Source of the DNA: a virus
IMG/VR virus record: IMGVR_UViG_3300047491_000380
Coordinates: 1 to 25,723 of that record
DNA: 25,723 nucleotides
Strand: one strand, 5' to 3'
Positions 12,749-19,212 of the stretch are shown in pieces; the stretch's first letter is position 1, and the number at the start of each line of letters is the position of its first letter. The position numbers and the translations under genes are program-made. The notes under the pieces are model-generated. The model was not told the DNA's origin. It made no database searches and was given only the letters and a program-made list of their open reading frames with translations.

Positions 12749-12995
12749 AGAACTAGAAGAGGCAATTGAGAATAAGTTTTTAACACCATCTAAATTTTCT
12801 CTCGAAATCGAAAAAATCGTAGCAGAAGAAAATTTTAACTACATTGACGCAATTGTTCATTACTGTGAAATTAATAGTCTTGAAGTAGAATCGGTTACTA
12901 AACTTATTTCCAAACCTTTAAAAGAGCGATTAAAGTGGGACGCTATCCGTCTTAACTTTATGAAAAAAACATCTAAAGCAAAACTTCCGTTATGA
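12729..12995 (+). CDS. 33: gp33, late-transcription sigma accessory factor
   Basis: The 88-residue product contains FSLEIEKIVAEENFNYIDAIVHYCE, matching the pattern of T4 gp33 (EKMVEEFGMSYLEATTAFLEENS), and a C-terminal helical part ending KKTSKAKLPL. In T4, gp33 binds the beta-flap of host RNA polymerase and links it to the sliding clamp, activating late promoters together with gp55. ATG 12729 is preferred; ATG 12735 is equally possible, and a longer frame to 12630 would overlap the exonuclease gene too far. The identification is by pattern and by its position directly before gp59. TATAAATA-type motifs elsewhere in the window agree with a gp33-dependent late programme. Confidence 0.82.
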   Translation: MPMEPNRELEEAIENKFLTPSKFSLEIEKIVAEENFNYIDAIVHYCEINSLEVESVTKLISKPLKERLKWDAIRLNFMKKTSKAKLPL

Positions 12996-13582
12996 GTCCT
13001 TTTGAGACATACCAAACTTATCTTTCTATGAAAAGTCATTTTACGAACAGTAAATATGACTTTTTTAAGTATGGTGGTAAATCTAAAGCTACGCTAACAT
13101 CATTTAATAAAAGAAAAGACAAGTACTGGTTTGAGAAAACGAGTCGAAAGTATTCAGATAAAGAAATTTTAGATTTTTTGTTATCAAATTTCGTAGCAAC
13201 AGATTCACCTAGTAACTTATGGATTGGAGAAATTATCAATTCTGGAGAAAGAACATACGCAGACTGGATGAGAAGACAACAGAGTTTGACTTACTTGTTC
13301 AAAGAACAATCAACGGAATTGTTCTCGGAGACAAAATTAGAGGATGCGTTGAGTTGTTCCAAAGGACATCCACCAGTCCTAAAAAGGTTTCTAAGCGGGA
13401 GATTGTCGCCAGAAACATTCGTAATTTACGACAAAATATTTGGTTTCTCAAAAGATTTTGATAAGAAACTTCTTGATCCTGTGTGGGAAACCGTCAGTTT
13501 AAAAATTAAAAAGTATAATCCGTTTCTAAATATTGACGTATTCCAGTTTAAAAAAATTTTACGGGAAATTATAAATGAGTAA
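12992..13582 (+). CDS. 59: gp59, loader of gp41 DNA helicase
   Basis: The 196-residue basic, helical protein begins MSPFETYQTYLSMKSHFTNS, with YDFFKYGGKSKATLTSFNKRKDKYWFEK, LWIGEII, CSKGHPPVLKRFLSGRLSPET and VWETVSLKIKKYNPFLNID, all hallmark blocks of T4-like gp59. It loads the replicative helicase gp41 onto gp32-covered DNA at forks and D-loops, starting recombination-dependent replication. Length is close to T4 gp59 (217 residues). The ATGA overlap with gp33 and an eight-base overlap with the DUF1825 gene place it in one operon. The two partners gp33 and gp32 are on either side. Confidence 0.92.
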   Translation: MSPFETYQTYLSMKSHFTNSKYDFFKYGGKSKATLTSFNKRKDKYWFEKTSRKYSDKEILDFLLSNFVATDSPSNLWIGEIINSGERTYADWMRRQQSLTYLFKEQSTELFSETKLEDALSCSKGHPPVLKRFLSGRLSPETFVIYDKIFGFSKDFDKKLLDPVWETVSLKIKKYNPFLNIDVFQFKKILREIINE

Positions 13583-13907
13583 CTTTTTCGATTCCGATAT
13601 TATTCAAGAAGAACTGAAAGAAATCAATAAGTTACAAGAGGAGATTTACGGAAGTATTCTCACTTTTGGTAAAATGGACCGTGAAGATAAACTGGAACAT
13701 ATTGAAAAGTTGCAAGTACTCCTTGAAAAGCAACGTGTAATGTATACACGTTTGTCTCTTTCTGACGACCCACAAGCGGTTGAGATGAAAGAGAACCTTC
13801 GTAAATCGGTTGTTCTGATGGGATTCCCACCAGAGACTGATATGAGTATCTTGTTTAACAGTATGAATCAAACCATAGAATCCTTAAAGCAGTACGTTGA
13901 CCGCTGA
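13575..13907 (+). CDS. DUF1825-family protein (cyanobacterial family)
   Basis: This 110-residue helical protein (MSNFFDSDIIQEELKEINKL ... FGKMDREDKLEHIEKLQVLLEKQRVMYTRLSLSDDPQA ... MNQTIESLKQY) follows the layout of DUF1825, a family largely confined to cyanobacteria and their phages: an FFDSxIVQEE start, an FGKxDREGK segment and a final MNxTLExMK helix. Its function is unknown. Constant placement between gp59 and gp32 in cyanomyoviruses hints at replication or DNA-binding partners. It overlaps gp59 by eight bases. The end carries the -35 element of the gp32 promoter within its last codons. Confidence 0.82.
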   Translation: MSNFFDSDIIQEELKEINKLQEEIYGSILTFGKMDREDKLEHIEKLQVLLEKQRVMYTRLSLSDDPQAVEMKENLRKSVVLMGFPPETDMSILFNSMNQTIESLKQYVDR

Positions 13908-13925
13908 GGTCATCCCTGCTATAAT
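13897..13925 (+). promoter_or_regulatory. Strong sigma70-like promoter of gp32 with dyad over the -35 box
   Basis: TTGACC (13897-13902) and TATAAT (13920-13925) are separated by exactly 17 bases. TGACC-GCTGA-GGTCA (13898-13912) is a perfect 5-base-pair dyad covering the -35 box, a candidate operator or factor-binding site. The -35 box sits in the end of the DUF1825 gene, and about 37 bases of leader separate a likely start point from the gp32 ATG. Confidence 0.8.
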
Positions 13926-13968
13926 ATCCAAGTAAATCCCCCGAATCCAATTTATCCGAGGTATACAA

Positions 13969-14892
13969 ATGTCTTTTGCTGATCTTAAGAAGCAATCAAA
14001 ACTGGGATCTCTGACCGCCAAACTGGTCAAAGAAGTAGAAAAAATGAATACTGGTAGCGGTTCTAGTGATGACCGCGTATGGAAACTGGATGTAGACAAG
14101 AGCGGCAATGGTTATGCCGTGATCCGTTTCCTTCCTGCCCCGAACGGTGAGGACCTTCCGTTCGTGAAACTCTACAGTCACGCATTCCAAGGTCCTGGTG
14201 GTTGGTATATTGAGAACTCTCTGACTACTCTGGGTCAGAAGGACCCTGTGTCGGAACTGAACTCCGAACTGTGGAACAATGGCACCGATGCTGGTAAGGA
14301 ACTGGCACGTAAGCAAAAGCGTAAACTGACTTATGTTTCCAACATCTATGTGGTGAAGGATCCTGCTAATCCCGCTAACGAAGGTAAAGTCTTCCTGTTT
14401 AAGTACGGTAAGAAGATCTTTGACAAACTGACTGCTGCGATGCAACCTGAGTTTGAGGATGAGGAAGCAATCGATCCGTTTGACTTCTGGCAAGGTGCTA
14501 ACTTCAAACTGAAGGCAAAGAACGTTGCTGGTTATCGCAACTATGATTCCAGTGAGTTTGCTGCTCCTGCTGCTCTGCTGGACGATGATGATGCAATGGA
14601 AGCAGTATGGAAGAAGCAGTATTCGCTTGCTGAACTCGTCGCTGCTGATCAGTTCAAAACCTATGATGAACTGAAGAAGCGTCTTGAGTATGTGCTGGGT
14701 TCCAAAGGTTCTCGCCGTGTGGATGAAGAAGTTGCTGAAGAAGAAGAGTACACTCGCGGTCCTGTGAAGGATCTTGATGATGATCTTCGGACTGAACTCA
14801 ACAACCTCCAACCGACTCGCCGCGCTGCTGCGGTTGATGAAGATGAGGATGATGATACTCTGAGTTACTTCCAGCGACTCGCTGAAGAGTGA
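13969..14892 (+). CDS. 32: gp32, single-stranded DNA-binding protein
   Basis: This 307-residue protein has the gp32 layout: a basic N-terminal cooperativity region (KKQSKLGSLTAKLVKE), the OB-fold core with AVIRFLPAPNGEDLPFVKLY, GPGGWYIENSLTTLG, ARKQKRKLTYVSNIYVVKDPANP and FKYGKKIFDK, and an acidic C-terminal tail (DEDEDDDTLSYFQRLAEE) that recruits gp59 and other partners. The T4 zinc site (His/Cys around residues 64-90) is absent: there is no cysteine in the whole protein. Codon use is richer in CTG and GC-ending codons than neighbouring genes, as expected for a very abundant protein. A separate promoter (13897-13925) and terminator (14899-14921) make it a monocistronic unit. Confidence 0.95.
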   Translation: MSFADLKKQSKLGSLTAKLVKEVEKMNTGSGSSDDRVWKLDVDKSGNGYAVIRFLPAPNGEDLPFVKLYSHAFQGPGGWYIENSLTTLGQKDPVSELNSELWNNGTDAGKELARKQKRKLTYVSNIYVVKDPANPANEGKVFLFKYGKKIFDKLTAAMQPEFEDEEAIDPFDFWQGANFKLKAKNVAGYRNYDSSEFAAPAALLDDDDAMEAVWKKQYSLAELVAADQFKTYDELKKRLEYVLGSKGSRRVDEEVAEEEEYTRGPVKDLDDDLRTELNNLQPTRRAAAVDEDEDDDTLSYFQRLAEE

Positions 14893-14898
14893 TAAAGT

Positions 14899-14921
14899 GG
14901 GGGCAACCGCCCCCTTTTTTT
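14899..14921 (+). terminator. Rho-independent terminator of gp32
   Basis: GGGGGC-AACC-GCCCCC forms a perfect 6-base-pair GC stem (14899-14914) followed by seven T (14915-14921). It starts six bases after the gp32 stop and reaches the end of the convergent gp53 gene. Confidence 0.95.
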
Positions 14922-15567
14922 ATGCCATTTTATTTCTTGTGTTTTCTGTTCTGATCAGTGTGCGATCAATATATTGGGAGGACTCTGTATAATATGCAAT
15001 GTCTCTAGCGTCAGTTAAGAATTGTTGTAAGTATACTCTCTTGAGAATATCAATATTTCTTTTTGATTCATTCAAGCGAGTTTCATATTCATAGTTAGAA
15101 ATGCCAATGACAGGATATAATGTCTCTGTTTGATTGTCTGGGTTGAGGATAGTAAAAGATCCATCAACAACTTTTCCTGCTGGTAAGATTAAACGATTTT
15201 TAGAATCTTTAACTTCAGTTGTCTCATAAAATCTTACTGCATTTAAATTATCACCGTATTTTTCTTCTGCAAATCTGTAAAGATCTCGACTACTAAGTGG
15301 CCACTGGTCTCTTACATTTGTAATGTTCGCAACCGTTAAAACTACCCAATCTAGTTCTGGTTTATCATATAGTTCTTCGGATACAGTGTCAGGTCTTGCA
15401 CCTTCTGGAATGGTGTATTTGTTAAACAAAACAAATACATTTTTTAAGTCGTCACGAATTTTAAGTCTTCTAAAAATGTTTTTGACACGGACATATTGAG
15501 TTGATGAAACCCTATCTGTTAGTGGTGATTGATATTCTAAATCGGGTAGTTCTCTAAAGTAAGACAT
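14920..15567 (-). CDS. 53: gp53, baseplate wedge subunit
   Basis: The 215-residue protein begins MSYFRELPDLEYQSPLTDRV and continues with NIFRRLKI, VLFNKYTIPEGARPD, PELDWVVLTVANITNVRDQWPL, and NYEYETRLNESKRNIDILKRVYLQQF, matching the gp53 family of T4-like phages. In T4 gp53 joins wedges to the hub in the baseplate and has a LysM-like part. The gene is the last of a leftward operon (gp4, unknown, gp48, gp53) and converges on gp32, ending inside its terminator T tract. One base separates it from gp48 (15568), so translation is probably coupled. Confidence 0.88.
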   Translation of the reverse strand: MSYFRELPDLEYQSPLTDRVSSTQYVRVKNIFRRLKIRDDLKNVFVLFNKYTIPEGARPDTVSEELYDKPELDWVVLTVANITNVRDQWPLSSRDLYRFAEEKYGDNLNAVRFYETTEVKDSKNRLILPAGKVVDGSFTILNPDNQTETLYPVIGISNYEYETRLNESKRNIDILKRVYLQQFLTDARDIAYYTESSQYIDRTLIRTENTRNKMA

Positions 15568-15568
15568 A

Positions 15569-16498
15569 TCAGTAACCTACTCCAATTTGTCCTCTGGTTG
15601 TTTGATAATCTTCAGCATAAATTGGTGTCAGTTCTTGGAATTGCATTCCTAGTGCTATCTGAATTGGTGAACCATCAGCATATGTTGCATATGCTCCTGT
15701 TGCAGTATAATTGACACTTAAGGAAGTTAAGGCACAAACTTTAAATTGATTTAAAAATGGGTGTGGTTTTTTTCCACTATAATATGTTAAATTATAAACA
15801 TCGGGAGACTGAATAAAAATACCTTTTCCACTATCAGCGACTGCACCTTGTTTTTTCGCAGACATTGATGATTTAAAAAGCATAATGATTGCTTTTATTT
15901 CATCTGCTTCCGCTTTTGATCTTGGAGTTAGATTCCAACTAAAAGAATGATTTCTCAAAGTGACTCCACGAAAGAGAAGTTCTTGGTTTTGGTTGAGTAC
16001 AGAACCAGTTTGGCGGGTAACCGCCGCAAATGGGTCTATATTTTCTTGTCCAATTAAAGCATTTACCGCACTTGCTCCAAATCCTTTTGCAATGGCATCT
16101 TGAGTATTTTTATCATTTGCTGCATTCTTTAGACTTTGACCACCCTTCATTACACTATCAAGTATTTTTTGAACAGGGTTATTACTCATTATTGCACTTC
16201 CCAATCCACCTGCAGCAGCAGCGGCAAGGGAATTCATTTTATCTTCACCCCACTCTACACTTCTTCCATCTTCGATGGTGCGGGGTATTGGTAAATAGAC
16301 TGATGCAACACGAGTCTCAAGACTTTTTGTTAGATCCGAATCTGGATCATCGGATGATTTCAGACGAAATTGTTCACTACCTCTGGCACCAAAACCAGGT
16401 GGTTTATAATTAACAACATCAATTTTTAAATAGTCATCAGCTTCTTCTAATCGCTCTCTAGGATAGCGTAATACTGTATATCCTTTTAGCCTTGCCAT
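15569..16498 (-). CDS. 48: gp48, baseplate tail-tube cap
   Basis: The 309-residue protein ends with the tail-tube-type fold seen in gp48/gp54: NQELLFRGVTLRNHSFSWN, LTPRSKAEADEIKAIIMLFK, QFKVCALTSLSVNYTATGAY and IQIALGMQFQELTPIY. The middle (residues about 90-165) is Ala/Gly/Asn-rich and probably flexible. gp48 covers the baseplate hub and begins the tube together with gp54. Position between gp53 and the head/neck gene is the usual cyanophage order. An AATAAATA motif on this strand (16513-16520) lies 15 bases upstream of the start, which could serve as a late promoter. Confidence 0.88.
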   Translation of the reverse strand: MARLKGYTVLRYPRERLEEADDYLKIDVVNYKPPGFGARGSEQFRLKSSDDPDSDLTKSLETRVASVYLPIPRTIEDGRSVEWGEDKMNSLAAAAAGGLGSAIMSNNPVQKILDSVMKGGQSLKNAANDKNTQDAIAKGFGASAVNALIGQENIDPFAAVTRQTGSVLNQNQELLFRGVTLRNHSFSWNLTPRSKAEADEIKAIIMLFKSSMSAKKQGAVADSGKGIFIQSPDVYNLTYYSGKKPHPFLNQFKVCALTSLSVNYTATGAYATYADGSPIQIALGMQFQELTPIYAEDYQTTRGQIGVGY

Positions 16499-16507
16499 TT
16501 ATTTTTT

Positions 16508-16939
16508 TTAATTATTTATTCTGAAATTTGCAAAATTTATACTCTGTAAATCTTTTAGTTCAGAACGAGTTACCTCATAGAGAGAACCAGCGACTTCACT
16601 CCAAGTGTACTGGCGTGGTTGTCCCCAATGAAAATTGATTCCTCTAAATCCCCACTGAAATAAATCAGTAACACCTACAAGAGGATTTTGATCATATTTT
16701 ATATTAGGTGTTTTGGGATTATATACAAAAATATAATATTTTCCAGATGCTGGTGGACCACTGCTTTCTTCCAAGACTTCTAAAAGTTCTAACATAATAT
16801 CATCTGGATCTTCTTTACCATTTAAGTTGTCTATGACTGATCTGACACGATTTTTTGTATCATCAGTATCTGTTGGATATAGATCTTGTTCTGTTGATTT
16901 TTTTGCGTCTTGTCTTTCTTTTAGAGTCTTTCTTGGCAT
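16508..16939 (-). CDS. Conserved T4-like phage protein of unknown function
   Basis: This 143-residue protein is located between gp4 and gp48. The N-terminal 55 residues are charged and probably disordered (MPRKTLKERQDAKK), with an acidic helix DDIMLELLEVLEESSG. The C-terminal 80 residues form a compact aromatic-rich domain (GKYYIFVYNPKTPNIKYDQ, PLVGVTDLFQWGFRGINFHW), rich in beta structure and reminiscent of small beta-barrel adaptor domains. I know related sequences only as uncharacterised phage proteins. The operon suggests a structural or assembly factor for neck or baseplate. Its ATG shares a base with the gp4 stop codon. Confidence 0.75.
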   Translation of the reverse strand: MPRKTLKERQDAKKSTEQDLYPTDTDDTKNRVRSVIDNLNGKEDPDDIMLELLEVLEESSGPPASGKYYIFVYNPKTPNIKYDQNPLVGVTDLFQWGFRGINFHWGQPRQYTWSEVAGSLYEVTRSELKDLQSINFANFRINN

Positions 16940-17376
16940 TAGTTGATACCTAGATCATCTTCTGTGATTATTTTAAATTGCCATTGACGATCTTCACAAA
17001 ATTCTTTCGCCGCTTTCCACTTTGCTTGATTTTTTGCCCACTCAGTGACTTCATATATGTATTGTTTCGTTTTTCTTTTCTGAACTTGTGGTTCTAGTGT
17101 TTGGCGTTTTGGTTTTACCTCAATCAAATATTTTTTAATATGACCTGTACTTTCTTTAACTTTAATATAGAAATCTGGGAAGTATCTATGAATTCTTCCA
17201 TCAAGAGGGGAACGATATGGGAGTGCTAGTTCTTCAGATCCCCATTCTAAAATGTTCTCATTTTTATCACAGTACACCATAAACTTTCTCTCCCACAGAG
17301 ATCTGTAAATGATATTAGTTGGATCTCCCTTGTACTTTTTTGGAAATGATGGTTTATATTTTCCCTTGTATGACAT
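16939..17376 (-). CDS. 4: gp4, head completion protein
   Basis: The 145-residue protein begins MSYKGKYKPSFPKKYKGDPT and contains NIIYRSLWERKFMVYCD, EWGSEELALPYRSPLDGRIHRYFPDFYI and YLIEVKPKRQT. The E...D-F...E-V-K pattern is a PD-(D/E)XK nuclease-like core: W-E near residue 28-29, PDFYI, and EVKPK. T4 gp4 (gene 50/65 locus) is needed to finish heads before tail joining. The match of the DPTNIIYRSLWE block and the size make the call firm; nuclease activity is only suggested. It is the first gene of the leftward operon, with a TCTAAATA box 33 bases upstream on its strand. Confidence 0.88.
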   Translation of the reverse strand: MSYKGKYKPSFPKKYKGDPTNIIYRSLWERKFMVYCDKNENILEWGSEELALPYRSPLDGRIHRYFPDFYIKVKESTGHIKKYLIEVKPKRQTLEPQVQKRKTKQYIYEVTEWAKNQAKWKAAKEFCEDRQWQFKIITEDDLGIN

Positions 17377-17416
17377 CTAAATAATTATACTAAAACACTC
17401 ATAATAGGTATTTAGA
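17376..17416. promoter_or_regulatory. Divergent late-promoter pair (inverted TCTAAATA boxes)
   Basis: TCTAAATA occurs on the plus strand at 17376-17383 and, as its reverse complement TATTTAGA, at 17409-17416. The two 8-mers are 25 bases apart and point toward the rightward gp54-like gene and the leftward gp4 gene respectively. The same 8-mer lies before gp26 (18284-18291) and before the gene at 11071. It resembles a cyanophage variant of the late element TATAAATA. Confidence 0.6.
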
Positions 17417-18277
17417 GTGGTCGCACCTCGAAGAATATCAGATTTTAAACCATTATTTACCAATCTAGCCCAAACTTCTCATTATTTGGTTCAGTTTGGT
17501 ATATCTCAAAACAGAGAGTTGGTAGAATATTTAAAGAAACGCGGTGTGGATTCTAGATTTATTCAAGAGTCTGCTGGATTATTGGTTAGAAATGCCAGTA
17601 TTCCAACAACTGCTTTTGCAACCGCAGAGTCTTATGATTACTTGGGGATAACTGAAAAGGTAGCACATAATCGTCAGTTTACTCAAACTCAGATGGAGGT
17701 TTATGTTGATAGTGAATATAAAACTCTGAAATTTTTTGAGCATTGGATGGAATTCATTGCTAGTGGAGCGCATAATCAATCATTAACTCCTCCTGCAGAA
17801 AAGAAACCAGAAATTCCAATTACTCGAAAGAACTATATTACAAGATTCCAATTTCCAGATTATTACAAATCAAATGCGACTAGAATTATTAAGTTTGAGA
17901 GAGATTATAAGAGACAACTAGAGTATAATTTTGTTGGGTTATTTCCAATGTCAATGAATGAAATTTCTGTTTCCTATCAAGACTCTCAAATAATGACAGT
18001 GGGTGTGAGTTTTATGTATGATCGATATATTGCTGGTCAAAACAGTAGTCTTGCAGAATCTCTTGATAGAAGTAATAACAAAGAAAATCAAACTTATGCA
18101 GATGCATTTAAAAGTGGAAATGTTAGTAATTTAAGTACAGATCAAATTACAAAACTTTATAGAGATGCTGATAAATTTACATTTGCAAGAGACGCTGGTG
18201 TTGATACCTCAAATATTGAGTGGCCAAAATCTTTTGATGCAAATAAAATAACTCAAACAAGTTTTAGAGCCCTATAA
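17417..18277 (+). CDS. gp54-like baseplate tail-tube initiator
   Basis: The 286-residue protein starts at GTG 17417 and has a tail-tube-like architecture: HYLVQFGISQN, LLVRNASIPTTAFATAESYDYLGITEKVAHN, TQMEVYVDSEYKTLKFFEHWMEFI, ITRFQFPDYYKSN and RQLEYNFVGLFPMSMNEISVSYQDSQIMTVGVSFMYDRY. The last block is the pattern of gp19/gp54 tube proteins. Cyanomyovirus annotation usually puts gp54 here, but the T4 similarity is weak, so the specific name is an inference. A C-terminal helical/disordered tail of about 70 residues follows the fold. It is the first gene of the rightward hub operon. Confidence 0.65.
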   Translation: MVAPRRISDFKPLFTNLAQTSHYLVQFGISQNRELVEYLKKRGVDSRFIQESAGLLVRNASIPTTAFATAESYDYLGITEKVAHNRQFTQTQMEVYVDSEYKTLKFFEHWMEFIASGAHNQSLTPPAEKKPEIPITRKNYITRFQFPDYYKSNATRIIKFERDYKRQLEYNFVGLFPMSMNEISVSYQDSQIMTVGVSFMYDRYIAGQNSSLAESLDRSNNKENQTYADAFKSGNVSNLSTDQITKLYRDADKFTFARDAGVDTSNIEWPKSFDANKITQTSFRAL

Positions 18278-18283
18278 AACAGA

Positions 18284-18291
18284 TCTAAATA
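18284..18291 (+). promoter_or_regulatory. Late-promoter-like motif (TCTAAATA) before gp26
   Basis: TCTAAATA lies 27 bases upstream of the gp26 ATG in the 41-base gap after the gp54-like gene. Same 8-mer as the divergent pair at 17376-17416. Confidence 0.5.
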
Positions 18292-18318
18292 TTTTTACTG
18301 AAGTCTTGATAGGTTATT

Positions 18319-19038
18319 ATGCCTTTACCAACAATTTCTACGCCAACTTATGAGTTGGAAATACCATCTACAAAACAAAAAATTAAGTACAGACCATTCT
18401 TAGTTAAAGAAGAAAAAATTCTGATTCTTGCAATGGAATCTGAGGATACAAAACAAATAGCAAATGCAGTTAAAGAAGTTATTTCAAATTGTATCAAAAC
18501 TAAAGGTGTAAAAGTTGAGGAATTAGCAACCTTTGATATTGAGTATCTCTTCTTAAATATTAGAGGTAAGTCTGTAGGAGAATCTGTAGATGTTTTGATT
18601 ACTTGTCCTGATGACGGAACAACTCAGGTTCCTAAAAGTATTAGTCTTGATGAAATTAAAGTTCAAGTAACTGATGATCATTCCAGAGACATTAAGTTAG
18701 ATGATAATTTATCTCTTCGTATGAGATACCCATCGTTAAATGAGTTTATTAAAGCGAATTTTGGATCTGAGACTGCAATCACTGTAGATGATACATTTGA
18801 CTTAATTTGTAGTTGTATTGAGCAAGTTTATAGTGAGGATGAGTCTTGGGCATCAAGTGATTGCACTAAAAAAGAATTGCAAGAATTTGTAGAATCTTTA
18901 ACATCAAGTCAATTTAAAGATGTTGAAAAGTTTTTTGATACAATGCCTAAGTTGTCCCACACAATTAAAATTAAAAATCCAAATACTAAAGTTGAGAGTG
19001 AAGTTCTTCTGGAGGGTCTATCTGCTTTTTTCGCGTGA
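18319..19038 (+). CDS. 26: gp26, baseplate hub assembly protein
   Basis: The 239-residue protein begins MPLPTISTPTYELEIPSTKQ and has the T4 gp26 blocks KYRPFLVKEEKILILAMES, FDIEYLFLNIRGKSVGE and RMRYPSLNEF. A cysteine pair (LICSCIEQVY) lies in the C-terminal half. In T4 gp26 belongs to the hub/spike assembly set with gp51, gp27, gp28, gp29 and gp5. Length is close to T4 gp26 (208 residues). The next gene (gp51) begins two bases after its stop. Confidence 0.88.
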   Translation: MPLPTISTPTYELEIPSTKQKIKYRPFLVKEEKILILAMESEDTKQIANAVKEVISNCIKTKGVKVEELATFDIEYLFLNIRGKSVGESVDVLITCPDDGTTQVPKSISLDEIKVQVTDDHSRDIKLDDNLSLRMRYPSLNEFIKANFGSETAITVDDTFDLICSCIEQVYSEDESWASSDCTKKELQEFVESLTSSQFKDVEKFFDTMPKLSHTIKIKNPNTKVESEVLLEGLSAFFA

Positions 19039-19040
19039 GT

Positions 19041-19208
19041 ATGGCTCATGAAAATCTTGAGTCATACTATAAAACTAATTTTGCCCTAATGCAGCATCAT
19101 AAATATAGTTTGACAGAGCTTGAAAATATGATTCCTTGGGAAAGAGAAATATATGTAACTCTTCTCCAACAATATATTGAGGAAGAAAATTTAAAAAATA
19201 AAAAGTAA
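19041..19208 (+). CDS. 51: gp51-like baseplate hub assembly catalyst
   Basis: This short gene encodes 55 residues, MAHENLESYYKTNFALMQHH then KYSLTELENMIPWEREIYVTLLQQYIEEE. The YSLTELENMIPWEREIYVTLL core is the recognisable gp51 motif, also typical of small chaperones for tape-measure proteins. It lies two bases after gp26 and directly before the tape-measure-like gene, the order expected for a hub-assembly factor. The protein is much shorter than T4 gp51 (249 residues) but this compact form is usual in cyanophages. Confidence 0.75.
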   Translation: MAHENLESYYKTNFALMQHHKYSLTELENMIPWEREIYVTLLQQYIEEENLKNKK

Positions 19209-19212
19209 TTAA

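Noticed and set aside
13996-14811. Long open frame (271 codons) antisense to gp32
   Set aside because: gp32 is certain on the plus strand; the antisense frame is a by-product of its GC-biased codon use and shows no family features.
13969-14892. gp32 as recently transferred because of its different codon use
   Set aside because: High expression explains the CTG-rich codons; it is a core T4-like gene in its normal position.
19098-19105. CATAAATA as a late promoter
   Set aside because: It lies inside the gp51 gene more than 100 bases from the next start, so position does not support it.
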